Shown: positions 45,403-53,458 of the stretch, one piece after another
How the letters are laid out: each line of letters begins with the position of its first letter
How positions within the stretch are numbered: position 1 is the stretch's first letter
Origin: Actinomycetota bacterium
GTDB lineage: Bacteria > Actinomycetota > Geothermincolia > Geothermincolales > RBG-13-55-18
NCBI GenBank assembly: GCA_014360655.1
Contig: JACIXC010000003.1
Coordinates: forward strand, 186,001-250,000
Reading direction: 5' to 3'
DNA: 64,000 nucleotides
Position numbers and translations under genes: made by a program
Notes under the pieces: generated by a model
The model's input: only the letters and a program-made list of their open reading frames with translations
Told to the model about the DNA's origin: nothing
Databases searched by the model: none

Positions 45403-47445
45403 CTAGGCGTCGGGGTGGAATTTCTTCCCCCGCACTTTCTCGGAGTATCCCGCGTAGTCCAGGTAACGGGTGAGGCCGCCCATGTAGAAGGGATAGCCGG
45501 CGCCGAAGATCATGCAGATGTCGATCTCCTGCGGGGCGCCCACCACGCCGTCCTCGAGCATGCGCCAGCACTCGTCGGCCAGCGCCTCGCTCACGCGGTC
45601 GCGCATCTCCTGGGGGCTGATCTTCTTGGGCGGGTCGGCCTGCTTCCAGAACTCGCGCACCTCGGGGTCCACCTCGCCGTCCAACCCGTAGATGCCGGGC
45701 TTCTTACGCGCCACCAGCTCCTTGAAGTTCTCGCTGACGGCGTAGCGGTCCGGGAAGGCGGCGGCCAGGGTCTCGTTGGTGTGCAGGGCGATGGCCGGCC
45801 CGACCAGGGCCAGGAGGGTGAAGGGGGACATGGGGGTGCCCAGCTCCCACAGCGCCTGGTCCACTTCCTTGAAGTCGTTGCCCTCGTCCACCAGCTTCAG
45901 CGTCTCCACCATGGAGCGGAGGAGCAGGCGGTTGACGATGAAGGCGGGGGCGTCGTTGCAGAGCACGCAGCGCTTGCCCAGCTTTCTCCCCGTGTCCACC
46001 GCGGTGATGAGGGTGGGGTCGTTGGTCTTCTCGGCCTTTATGATCTCCAAAAGGGGCATGGCGGCCACCGGGTTGAAGAAGTGGAAGCCCACCACGCGCT
46101 CGGGATGCTTGAGATCGGAGGCCATCTCCGTCACCGAGAGGGAGGAGGTGTTGGTGGCCAGGATGGCCGTCTCCGCGACGTGCTCCTCGATCTCCCCGAA
46201 GACCTGCTTCTTGATGGGCATCTCCTCCAGCACGGCCTCGATGATGAAATCGCAGTCGGCCATGTCCTTGTAGTCCAGGGTGGGCTCCACCAGGCTGAGC
46301 AGCCAGGCCACCCGGTCCTTGTCGATGCGCCCTTTCTCCGCCTGGCGGTTTATCTCCTGCTGGATGTAGTTCATCCCCTTGTCCACGAACTCCTGCTTGA
46401 TGTCCTTGATGACCACCGGCACCTGCATGCGGCGCAGGAAGAGCACCGCCAGCTGGCTGCCCATGAGCCCTGCGCCCAGGATGCCCACCTTGCGCACCGG
46501 CAGCGGCTGGCCCTCGGGCACCCCCACCGGCTTCTTGGCCCGGCGCTGCGTGAGGTCGAAGGCGTAGGCGCCCGCCTGCATCTGCGGGGAGGGGATGAGC
46601 TCCGCCAGGGCCTCGTCCTCAAGGGCGAAGCCCTCCTCCACCGTGTTGTCCCTGGCGGCGCGGATGTTCTCGATGGCCATGTAGGGCGCCCGGGAGTTGC
46701 CGTGCACCTTGGAATCGGCGAAGGCCTTGGCCTGCTCGCAGAGGGCGTCCAGGTTGGACCAGTCGGGCTCGGGCCGCTCCACCTTCTCCGTGCCCTGCAG
46801 CAGGCCCACCGTGAAGGCGATGCTCTTGTCCAGGAAATCCACGGGCTCGAAGAGGCGGTCGGCGATGCCCAGCTCAAAGGCTTTCTTGCCGTCGATCATG
46901 CGGTTGTTGTTGAGGGCGTTGTGGATGATGATCTGGAGCGCCTTCTCGGGACCGATGAGCTTGGGCAGCAGGGTGGTCCCTCCCCATCCCGGGATGAGCC
47001 CCAGGAAGCACTCCGGGAATCCGATGGCCGCGGCCCCGGTAGAGACGGTGCGGTAATCACACGCCAGGGCGATCTCGAGCCCCCCTCCCAGGGCGACGCC
47101 GTTGATGGCGGCGACCGTGGGGAAGGGCAGGTCCATGATGCGCTTGAAGGCGGCGTGGCCCGCCTGGGCTATCTCCCTCGCCTGTTCCCTGGTCTTGATG
47201 AGGGGCACCTGGGTGAGATCGGCTCCCGCGCCGAAGATGAAGGGCTTGCCCGTGAGGACCATGGCTTTGACGTCGGGCTCCGCCGCGACGCGGTCCAGGC
47301 ACTCGTTGAGGCTGGCCAGGCCGCCCAAGCCGAAGCTGTTGGGCTTGCGGTAGTCCTCGCCGTTGTCCATGGTGACGATGGCTATCTTGCCGGCCGGCGA
47401 GTCGTAGTACGTATCCTTAAACTGGGTTACCAGTTCCTCGGGCAT
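45403..47445 (-). CDS. fadB: FadB-like enoyl-CoA hydratase / 3-hydroxyacyl-CoA dehydrogenase fusion
   Basis: 680 residues. The N-terminal crotonase domain has the oxyanion loops GKPFIFGAGADLTQV and NGVALGGGLEIALACDYR and the GFPECFLGLIPGWGG catalytic region. From about residue 318 the NAD fold VGILGAGLMGSQLAVLF begins the dehydrogenase, with HFFNPVAAMPLLEII and the C-terminal GTPMSPFTLLALVG segment. It catalyses hydration and oxidation steps of fatty acid beta-oxidation. ATG 47445 follows AAAGGAGGTTGTC. 27 bp downstream of the thiolase, its usual partner. Confidence 0.95.
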   Translation of the reverse strand: MPEELVTQFKDTYYDSPAGKIAIVTMDNGEDYRKPNSFGLGGLASLNECLDRVAAEPDVKAMVLTGKPFIFGAGADLTQVPLIKTREQAREIAQAGHAAFKRIMDLPFPTVAAINGVALGGGLEIALACDYRTVSTGAAAIGFPECFLGLIPGWGGTTLLPKLIGPEKALQIIIHNALNNNRMIDGKKAFELGIADRLFEPVDFLDKSIAFTVGLLQGTEKVERPEPDWSNLDALCEQAKAFADSKVHGNSRAPYMAIENIRAARDNTVEEGFALEDEALAELIPSPQMQAGAYAFDLTQRRAKKPVGVPEGQPLPVRKVGILGAGLMGSQLAVLFLRRMQVPVVIKDIKQEFVDKGMNYIQQEINRQAEKGRIDKDRVAWLLSLVEPTLDYKDMADCDFIIEAVLEEMPIKKQVFGEIEEHVAETAILATNTSSLSVTEMASDLKHPERVVGFHFFNPVAAMPLLEIIKAEKTNDPTLITAVDTGRKLGKRCVLCNDAPAFIVNRLLLRSMVETLKLVDEGNDFKEVDQALWELGTPMSPFTLLALVGPAIALHTNETLAAAFPDRYAVSENFKELVARKKPGIYGLDGEVDPEVREFWKQADPPKKISPQEMRDRVSEALADECWRMLEDGVVGAPQEIDICMIFGAGYPFYMGGLTRYLDYAGYSEKVRGKKFHPDA

Positions 47446-47472
47446 GACAACCTCCTTTCCTTCCTCCGCCTG

Positions 47473-48663
47473 TCAGCCCTGCACGTTTTCCCAGATCACG
47501 GCGCCGCCCTGTCCCAGCCCCACGCAGAGGGCGGTGAGGCCGTACCTGGCCTTGGGGTTCTCCTCGAACTCGTAGGCCAGGTGAGCCATGAGCCGGCATC
47601 CGGAGGAGGCCAGGGGATGCCCGAAGGCGATGGCCCCTCCCCAGGGATTGAGGCGCGGATCGTCCAGCAGCTTCATGCCGAACTCCTTCATGAAGGCCAC
47701 GCACTGCACGGCGAAGGCCTCGTTGAGCTCGATGATGTCCAGGTCGTCGAAGTCCATGCCCGCCCTCTCCAGGACTTTTTTGGTGGCCGGTATGGGGCCC
47801 AGCCCCATGATCTCCGGCTTCACCGCGGCGAAGGCGTACTGCACCAGGCGCATCCTGGGCTTGAGCCCGTACTCCTTCACCGCCTTCTCCGAGGCCAGCA
47901 GGACGCCGGCGGCCCCGTCGTTGAGGCCGGAGGCGTTGCCCGGGGTCACCCTTCCCTTCACCCGGAAGGGGGTGCGCAGATCCCTCATGCCCTCCATGGT
48001 GGCCTCGGGGCGGGGCTGCTCGTCCCTGTCCGCCACCCTCCAGCCGTTGCCCGACCAGACGGTCATGGGCACGATGGTCCTGCCGAGTTTCCCCTCGTCC
48101 AGGGCCTTCTTGGCCTTCTGCTGGCAGAGCAGGGAGTACTCGTCGCACATCTCCTTGGTGATGTCCGGGTACATGTCGTGCAGGTTCTCGGCAGTCATGC
48201 CCATGTTCAGCGCGCTCTGGTCCACGATCTTCTCCGCCAGGAAACGCGGGTTGGGGTCCGCACCCTCTCCCATGGGATGGCGGAACATGTGCTCGACGCC
48301 TCCCGCGATCACCAGGTCGGCGGCTCCCACCTGGATCTCCGATGCCCCGAAGCAGGCTGCGGTGAGGCCGCCGGCGCACATGCGATCTACGGCGCAACCC
48401 GGTGTGGTCACCGGCAGCCCTGCCAGGATGGCCGTGGTCCTCCCGATGGTCAACCCCTGGTCTCCCCACTGCGTGGTGGCCGCCCAAACGTTGTCGTCGA
48501 TCCTGTCCCTGGGTACCTCGGGGTTCCTCTCCAGGAGGGAGCGGATGACCTTGACCACCATGTCGTCGGCCCGCGTGTTGGCGAAGATGCCGTCCGGGCG
48601 CGACTTGCCGAAGACGGTGCGGCAGGCGTCTATGAGGTAGACTTCCTTCAACTCCCTGGCCAT
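47473..48663 (-). CDS. fadA: acetyl-CoA acyltransferase (thiolase)
   Basis: 396 residues. Active-site cysteine in VDRMCAGGLTA, NEAFAVQCVAF, the GHPLASSGCR His motif and C-terminal catalytic Cys in LCVGLGQGGAVIWE. It cleaves 3-ketoacyl-CoA with CoA. ATG 48663 follows GAAGGAGGTTACGTT. First gene of the fadA-fadB pair; a promoter is visible about 200 nt upstream. Confidence 0.95.
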   Translation of the reverse strand: MARELKEVYLIDACRTVFGKSRPDGIFANTRADDMVVKVIRSLLERNPEVPRDRIDDNVWAATTQWGDQGLTIGRTTAILAGLPVTTPGCAVDRMCAGGLTAACFGASEIQVGAADLVIAGGVEHMFRHPMGEGADPNPRFLAEKIVDQSALNMGMTAENLHDMYPDITKEMCDEYSLLCQQKAKKALDEGKLGRTIVPMTVWSGNGWRVADRDEQPRPEATMEGMRDLRTPFRVKGRVTPGNASGLNDGAAGVLLASEKAVKEYGLKPRMRLVQYAFAAVKPEIMGLGPIPATKKVLERAGMDFDDLDIIELNEAFAVQCVAFMKEFGMKLLDDPRLNPWGGAIAFGHPLASSGCRLMAHLAYEFEENPKARYGLTALCVGLGQGGAVIWENVQG

Positions 48664-48868
48664 AACGTAACCTCCTTCACAGAAATTGCCGCTCTATCTC
48701 CTCGTGCCGTTCTTCCATGCGGTTTCTCCGGAATTCCGGGATGTATGTAAAGGGGACCGAAACCCCGTCTGTCCCGGCGGGTGACTGGCGAGGGGCGGGA
48801 AAGCGCTCTGCTTCGTCCATGGCTGCGACCCTGCTTTACTTCCGCGGTTGCGTGACATTTCCGCGAAC

Positions 48869-48898
48869 ATTATAGTTTTCCGCCCGTCCTAAAAGCAA
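48869..48898 (-). promoter_or_regulatory. promoter of the thiolase/FadB pair
   Basis: Minus strand: -35 TTGCTT (48898-48893), 18-nt spacer, -10 TATAAT (48874-48869), about 205 nt upstream of the thiolase start. The long leader may hold regulation; CAGGTAAAC and GAGGTAAAC near-repeats sit just upstream of the promoter (48910-48940). Confidence 0.6.
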
Positions 48899-49027
48899 CC
48901 GCCGCCGGGTGTAGCCTCGAGGTAAACCTCCAGGTAAACAAAGGGATATTCTACACGACCGCGATTACGACCGCGACGCGTAGCGTGCCTTGACCGGCAG
49001 CCCGGCCCAGCCTTTGCGCGACGAGGA

Positions 49028-49056
49028 TTCCGCCCGGCGCACTATATACCTATCAT
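49028..49056 (+). promoter_or_regulatory. promoter of a leaderless transcript (radical SAM gene)
   Basis: TTCCGC (49028-49033), 17-nt spacer, TATCAT (49051-49056). Transcription would begin at ATG 49063, 7 nt after the -10 box. Confidence 0.5.
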
Positions 49057-49062
49057 CGAGTT

Positions 49063-49095
49063 ATGAAGGCGAGGTTGATAGAGAGGTGGGCATGA
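49063..49095 (+). CDS. leaderless 10-codon mini-ORF overlapping the radical SAM start
   Basis: Reads MKARLIERWA and stops at a TGA that forms ATGA with the radical SAM start at 49092. It arose from a 29-bp tandem duplication of the gene's own start region (49063-49091 and 49092-49120), which put the first copy out of frame. Confidence 0.5.
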   Translation: MKARLIERWA

Positions 49096-50228
49096 AGGCG
49101 AGGGTGATAGAGAGGCGCACGCCGACGCTGCACGATTTCCCCTACCGCGGGGATGGGCGCAAGTGCTACCACAAGTGGATCGTGAACGTCACCCCTCCGG
49201 GTGGGCCGCACTGCACGCACGCGTGCGCATACTGCTATGCGCGCGACGCCGTCTATTCCCGTGCGCGCGGCGACGGCCCCGCCGTCTACGGTAACCTGGC
49301 GGTACTGGTGGACGGCGAACTCGAGAGGCTCGAGCTCTGCCCCCCGATTTCCATATCCAACGTCACCGACCCCTGCCAGGCCCTGCCGGAGCTGCGCCGT
49401 GTCGTCAGGGAGCTGGTGGAGGTGCTGGTGAGCTGGGGGGTGAGCTTCCACGTCATCACCAAGGGCGACCCTTCCTTCCTCGAGGAGGTCGCCTCCTTCC
49501 CCGGCCCGGGCCGCTTTTTCCTCGCTGTGACCGTCGAGGGCCCCCCGGAGGTGCTGTCCGTCCTCTCCCCGCGCGCCCCCTCCTACGAGCGCAGGCTCGA
49601 CGCTCTGCGCTGGGCGTCGTCGCTGGGGCTACCCGCCATGGTGCGGCTGGACCCGGTCATCCCTCCCCTCTGGCAGGCTCTCTATGGAGAGGAATGGAGG
49701 CTGAAGGCGGTGGAGGTGCTGTCGGATTGCGCCGCTGCGGGGGCGAGGCACGCGGTCAGCTCGACCGGCCGCTTCACCGCCTCCACCCGGAAATCCCTGG
49801 CGGATACGCTCAGGGGGATGAGGCTCGGGAGCACGGGGAGAGGGACGGCCGCATACGGCGATATGCTGCTGGCGTCGTACGCCTACGACCGCTCCTATAC
49901 CTCCGCGGGTTACATGTTGCGCCACGACCTGCGCCTGGGGTTCCACCGCGCCATGCGCGACGCCGCGCGGCGCCTGGGCATGACCTATGCCGTCTGCCAG
50001 GAGCTGGCCTCCCACGAGGCGGACACGCCCGGTCTCCCCCACTGCGAGGCTTTCTCCATGCCCTTCTCACGCCGCACCGGGCGGCGCGAGTTCTTGCCCG
50101 TCCCGGGCTGCACCGCCAACTGCCACGCCACCTGCCCCGAGCCCGCCTCGCCTCCCTGCGGCAGGCCGGGACTCGCCTTCCCCCGTCCCTTTGCCCCGGC
50201 GCTCCTGAAAAAGGGGAGGGGCGGATGA
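49092..50228 (+). CDS. radical SAM protein (spore photoproduct lyase/Rv2578c-like)
   Basis: About 378 residues. The [4Fe-4S]/SAM motif is CTHACAYCYAR (Cx3Cx2C) after YHKWIVNVTPPGGPH; NVTDPCQALPELRR and VSFHVITKGDPSFLEEV continue the barrel, as in the SplB-like / Rv2578c group of unknown reaction. The C-terminus carries an extra cysteine cluster (CTANCHATCPEPASPPCG) that could bind another metal centre. Start chosen at ATG 49092, whose upstream GAGAGGTGGGC is a ribosome site contained in the duplicated mini-ORF. Confidence 0.87.
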   Translation: MKARVIERRTPTLHDFPYRGDGRKCYHKWIVNVTPPGGPHCTHACAYCYARDAVYSRARGDGPAVYGNLAVLVDGELERLELCPPISISNVTDPCQALPELRRVVRELVEVLVSWGVSFHVITKGDPSFLEEVASFPGPGRFFLAVTVEGPPEVLSVLSPRAPSYERRLDALRWASSLGLPAMVRLDPVIPPLWQALYGEEWRLKAVEVLSDCAAAGARHAVSSTGRFTASTRKSLADTLRGMRLGSTGRGTAAYGDMLLASYAYDRSYTSAGYMLRHDLRLGFHRAMRDAARRLGMTYAVCQELASHEADTPGLPHCEAFSMPFSRRTGRREFLPVPGCTANCHATCPEPASPPCGRPGLAFPRPFAPALLKKGRGG

Positions 50229-50443
50229 TCCCGCATCCCGTGCCACGTGATGGTGGTGCGAGCTGGCGCCGGCATCGACCGGCCGCCGGGCGGCGTGGGG
50301 ATGATGCGGCCCGTTGGGTTTTTCCTCCGCGGATGGTAGATTGGATGTGGAGAACACGGCGTTGCCCGCCGGCGTCCGACGGCATGTAGGTAACCAAAAT
50401 ATGGAAGAAACGCGGGATCGAGAACCTGGCCCCAAGAGGAGAT

Positions 50444-51253
50444 ATGGATGCTCTGATCGACGAGAGGATGGTCGAGACCATAAGGGAAACGGGCAATGCC
50501 ACGCCTGGAATGCCGCCCCGCGGCGAAGTGCTGGAAAAGCACGGGCTCGCCTATGACCGCGAGGCGGAGAACGTCATCATCACCGGGTGCCAGATCATCC
50601 ACCTGCTCCCCGGCGTGCTCTCTTCGCTGGCGCGCGTGCTCGAGCGCGGCGGCATCTCCTACACCTTCCTGTCGCGCGAGTACTGCTGCGGGAACTACCT
50701 ATACCGCCCCGCCATCAGGGCAAGGGACGATGAGGCGCTGGCGAGATGCCGCGAACTCTCACGGGAGTTCGTGGCCCTCAACGTGGAAAGGGCCCGGGAG
50801 CTGGGGGCGAAGCGGCTGGTCGTTTTCTGCTCCCCCTGCTACCCCATCTACCGGCATGCCTTTCCCGGCGAGGATATCGTCTTCTATCCGCGCGCCCTGG
50901 CCGAGTCCCTGGAGGGGATGCACTTCGACGGGGAAACGGACTGGGAGATCGACTATTACGCCGGCTGTTACCGGCTGCACCGCAGGTTCTCGCCGGTTCC
51001 CATGGACCTCGCCTCCACGGACGAGGTCTTCTCGCGCCTGAGGGGCCTGAAGGTAAACCGCATAGATGCGCCGCAGTGCTGTTATACACCGCAGGGGTCG
51101 GCGCACATCGCCGCAAACGCGAGAACGGGCACCCTGGTCACCATCTGCACCGGCTGCTACGGCCAGGCGCTGACGGTGCTGCCTCCCGGAGGGGAAAGCG
51201 AGGTCCTCATGCTCCCCGAGCTCGTGGAGAGGGCACTGGGACAAAAGGGGTAA
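50444..51253 (+). CDS. HdrB/GlpC-like cysteine-rich (CCG) domain protein
   Basis: 269 residues with two cysteine-rich halves: ITGCQIIHLLPG ... REYCCGNYLYRP ... FCSPCYPIY, and YYAGCYRLHRRF ... APQCCYTPQG ... ICTGCYGQ. Such CCG domains bind unusual [4Fe-4S] clusters in heterodisulfide reductase HdrB and related subunits that handle thiols or quinones. ATG 50444 follows AAGAGGAGAT. No HdrA or HdrC is next to it, so its redox partner is elsewhere; the upstream radical SAM gene may be functionally linked. Confidence 0.82.
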   Translation: MDALIDERMVETIRETGNATPGMPPRGEVLEKHGLAYDREAENVIITGCQIIHLLPGVLSSLARVLERGGISYTFLSREYCCGNYLYRPAIRARDDEALARCRELSREFVALNVERARELGAKRLVVFCSPCYPIYRHAFPGEDIVFYPRALAESLEGMHFDGETDWEIDYYAGCYRLHRRFSPVPMDLASTDEVFSRLRGLKVNRIDAPQCCYTPQGSAHIAANARTGTLVTICTGCYGQALTVLPPGGESEVLMLPELVERALGQKG

Positions 51254-51378
51254 GAGCGCGGCCACAGCGGCGGGCTTCAGCCGGGAACGGAAGCCGGCGG
51301 GCGATCTCCCCGCCGTTTCGTCCTCGCCCTTCGCTCCATCCTCGCCACGTGACCGAGATGAAAACGAGGAAAAAATAA

Positions 51379-51398
51379 GGAGGCGCCGCAGCGCCTCC
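51379..51398 (-). terminator. intrinsic terminator (minus strand)
   Basis: GGAGGCGC and GCGCCTCC pair around a 4-nt loop; on the minus strand it is followed by TTATTTTTT. It may end the lipid-kinase transcript (about 420 nt away) or a minus-strand RNA. Confidence 0.7.
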
Positions 51399-51405
51399 AA
51401 AAGGA

Positions 51406-51549
51406 GCTATTAGCCACCGGCGGATAGGGCTATTCAGGGGGTGGAATGTGCTGATTTCATCTCATGCTATAGGGCATATGGGGTTGGCCGGCAGCTAATA
51501 GCGTAGGGCCTATGTCAATGTTCAAAAATAATCAGCCCCGGATGGGGCT
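51406..51549 (+). ncRNA. candidate structured non-coding RNA (four-way junction)
   Basis: GCTATTAGC-CA-CCGGC (51406-51421) pairs with GCCGG-CA-GCTAATAGC (51487-51502): 9 bp, a symmetric CA/CA loop, then 5 bp. Inside are three hairpins: GGATA/TATTC, GGAAT/ATTTC and ATGC/GCAT. About 30 nt later AGCCCC-GGAT-GGGGCT (51534-51549) with TTTGCTTGTT resembles a terminator. G-U pairs in two hairpins become mismatches on the other strand, favouring the plus strand. No coding frame uses the region, and no plus-strand gene follows for nearly 2 kb, so a free-standing RNA is more likely than a riboswitch. The area is AT-rich relative to neighbours. Confidence 0.55.
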
Positions 51550-51820
51550 TTGCTTGTTACACATCGTCCGATCCCCACCCATCGACTTGAAAGTATCAGA
51601 GATGTTTTCGACTGTCAAGATAATCGGGGTTAACATGTATGCTTTCATATTGATAAATATCATGGAACCCTTGTTCCCCGGCCGGGGTTGCGGCGTTTAC
51701 TTCGTGTCCCGTCGCAGGCACCGCTTACGCGCCGTCGCCCGCGCCGCATCTCCCCCCGTAAGCCGGTCCCGCCCCCCGTTGCGCCGGCGTTTTCCCGCCG
51801 TTCCGCGCGGCGCGTCCTCA

Positions 51821-53023
51821 TCAGCGCCGCATCTCCTTCCTCAGGAACCTGGCCGCCCGCCGCACCAGCCTCTCCTCGCGCGCGAAGTCGAACGCCTGCT
51901 GCCTTCCCGTCGGCGTGCTCTCCCGGCGCGTGAAGCCCCGGCGCCCCCTCGTCGCCTCCATGGCCCGTTCCACCCTCTCCTTTACCCTGCGGGACAGCAA
52001 CTCCAGGTCCTCGGCGACGCCCTCCCGCCGCGGCATGAGGCGGAGCTGCACCGGTTCGGGCGGTTCCTCCCGCGGGACGAAGGGCAGCTTCCTGTTGCGC
52101 AGGGACGCGGGGGGCACCAGCACGCGCAGGGCCATGGGCACAACGGATAGGTCTATCACCCTCCCGGCGTCGAACCTGTAGACCTCGCCGTCGATCTGGG
52201 CGTAGGTGTCCGACTTGCATTCCACGCGCATGCGGCGCACCTGGTGGAAGGAGACCTTGCGCGAGAAGCCGTGCCTTCCGCCCATGCAGGCGAAGGCGAA
52301 GAGGACAAGGCCGTAAACGTTGGGCATCTCCCTCCCGATGGTCAACCCGAGGATGCCGTCGTTCATCTTCGCCTCGGGGTGGATCTTGATGTACCTGCCG
52401 AAGAGGGGGGCGTTGCAGAGGATGGCGATGAGCACCCAGTCGTCGAAGGTCTGGTCCTCGTAGTCGAAGCGAACGTGGTAGCGCTTGCGTTCCTCGAAGA
52501 AGCATTTCTTCAGGCCGCTGTAGAAATAGGCGGGGATACGGAAACGCTTCCACTTGTACGCGCCGTCGGCGATCTCGGAGTCGACGCCGAGTCCGAAGGA
52601 GACGGCGGCGTAGCGGTCATCGTAACGGATGAGGTCTATGGTGCGGCAGGTGTCTCCCAGGATGGCGCGCAGCGCCTGCTCCTTGTCCTTGCGGTCGTAG
52701 CCCATGTTGCATGCGAAATCGTCCGCGGTCCCGGCGGGGAACATGGCCAGCCTGAGGTCGGCGCGGGGGACCTTCATGATGCCGTTGATGATCTCGTTGG
52801 TGGTGCCGTCGCCCGATACGGACACCACCACGTCGAAGTCCTCCGCCCACTTCACCACCATCTCCTCCGCGTGCCCGGCGCGTTCGGTGAAAAGCGCCTC
52901 GTAATCCACGCCGGCGCGCTTGAGGCGGTTGATGAGCCAGATCCCTTCCTCCTGCGCCTTGCCGCCGCGGGACACGGGATTGACGATGACCAGGTATCTC
53001 CTGTCCTCCCCCTCCTTGGGCAT
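51821..53023 (-). CDS. diacylglycerol kinase-family lipid kinase (YegS/DgkB-like)
   Basis: 400 residues. YLVIVNPVSRGGKAQEEG, the nucleotide-binding SGDGTTNEIINGIMKV and PAGTADDFACNMGYDR are the catalytic-domain signatures. It phosphorylates diacylglycerol or a related lipid with ATP at the membrane face. The C-terminal ~90 residues after SVVPMALRVLVPP are an extra Arg/Glu-rich helical tail (RRVKERVERAMEATRGRRGF). ATG 53023 follows GGGGGTCACCC. Confidence 0.9.
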   Translation of the reverse strand: MPKEGEDRRYLVIVNPVSRGGKAQEEGIWLINRLKRAGVDYEALFTERAGHAEEMVVKWAEDFDVVVSVSGDGTTNEIINGIMKVPRADLRLAMFPAGTADDFACNMGYDRKDKEQALRAILGDTCRTIDLIRYDDRYAAVSFGLGVDSEIADGAYKWKRFRIPAYFYSGLKKCFFEERKRYHVRFDYEDQTFDDWVLIAILCNAPLFGRYIKIHPEAKMNDGILGLTIGREMPNVYGLVLFAFACMGGRHGFSRKVSFHQVRRMRVECKSDTYAQIDGEVYRFDAGRVIDLSVVPMALRVLVPPASLRNRKLPFVPREEPPEPVQLRLMPRREGVAEDLELLSRRVKERVERAMEATRGRRGFTRRESTPTGRQQAFDFAREERLVRRAARFLRKEMRR

Positions 53024-53186
53024 GGGTGACCCCCTGAAGCATCGGGTCATGGCCTACGGACCGACGGGAAAATATTAGCACGCGGCCCGCTTACGGGTAA
53101 ACAATATCCACCTGCCTGTTCGTTTTTATGACCTGGAAAAAGTCCGAGCCGCCCGGCTGCGGAAAGGAAAACCTCCCGCAGCCTGG

Positions 53187-53207
53187 ATATGGTAATTATT
53201 ACCATAT
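53187..53207. promoter_or_regulatory. perfect inverted repeat, candidate operator
   Basis: ATATGGTAA-TTA-TTACCATAT, a 9-3-9 palindrome in an otherwise GC-rich spacer between the divergent lipid kinase and CooC/NfnA-like genes. Partial half-sites ATATGGTAAT and ATATGGTGAT occur near 24585 and 55238. Dimension and symmetry fit a dimeric repressor site; the regulator is unknown. Confidence 0.5.
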
Positions 53208-53357
53208 GGATGGAAGGCGATCATACATCCGGGGGACACGGCCATCCCTTCCAGGCGGAGGTCGGGCGGAGACCTGGTGCCCGGGCATCGTGCCGCTTCA
53301 CCCGGGGCGCAAGGCCGGGCATGAACTGCCCGACAGGGAGGGGTGACGGGGTTATAG

Positions 53358-53363
53358 TATAAT
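53358..53363 (+). promoter_or_regulatory. -10 box of a leaderless transcript
   Basis: TATAAT with GTG 53370 starting 7 nt after it, so transcription would begin at the start codon of the mini-ORF. Confidence 0.5.
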
Positions 53364-53369
53364 CCTTGC

Positions 53370-53453
53370 GTGGATCCCTGCGCGGAGAGCCGCGCGGGGC
53401 GGCTCGGGTCCCGGGGTATCCGGGCGCGCACGGGGCCTTTCGTTAAGGAGTGA
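53370..53453 (+). CDS. leaderless 27-codon mini-ORF before cooC
   Basis: GTG start at the expected transcript 5' end. The stop TGA (53451-53453) overlaps the GTG at 53450 of the cooC frame (GTGA), and AAGGAG at its end is the ribosome site for cooC. No family; probably a translational-coupling element. Confidence 0.45.
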   Translation: MDPCAESRAGRLGSRGIRARTGPFVKE

Positions 53454-53458
53454 GGGGA

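Noticed and set aside
45415-48750. 1111-codon open frame opposite fadB and the thiolase gene
   Set aside because: It is antisense to two clear enzymes, with Gly/His/Val-rich shadow composition and no domain.
51379-51398. Terminator of the HdrB-like gene
   Set aside because: The hairpin is followed by A residues on the plus strand; only the minus strand has a T-run.
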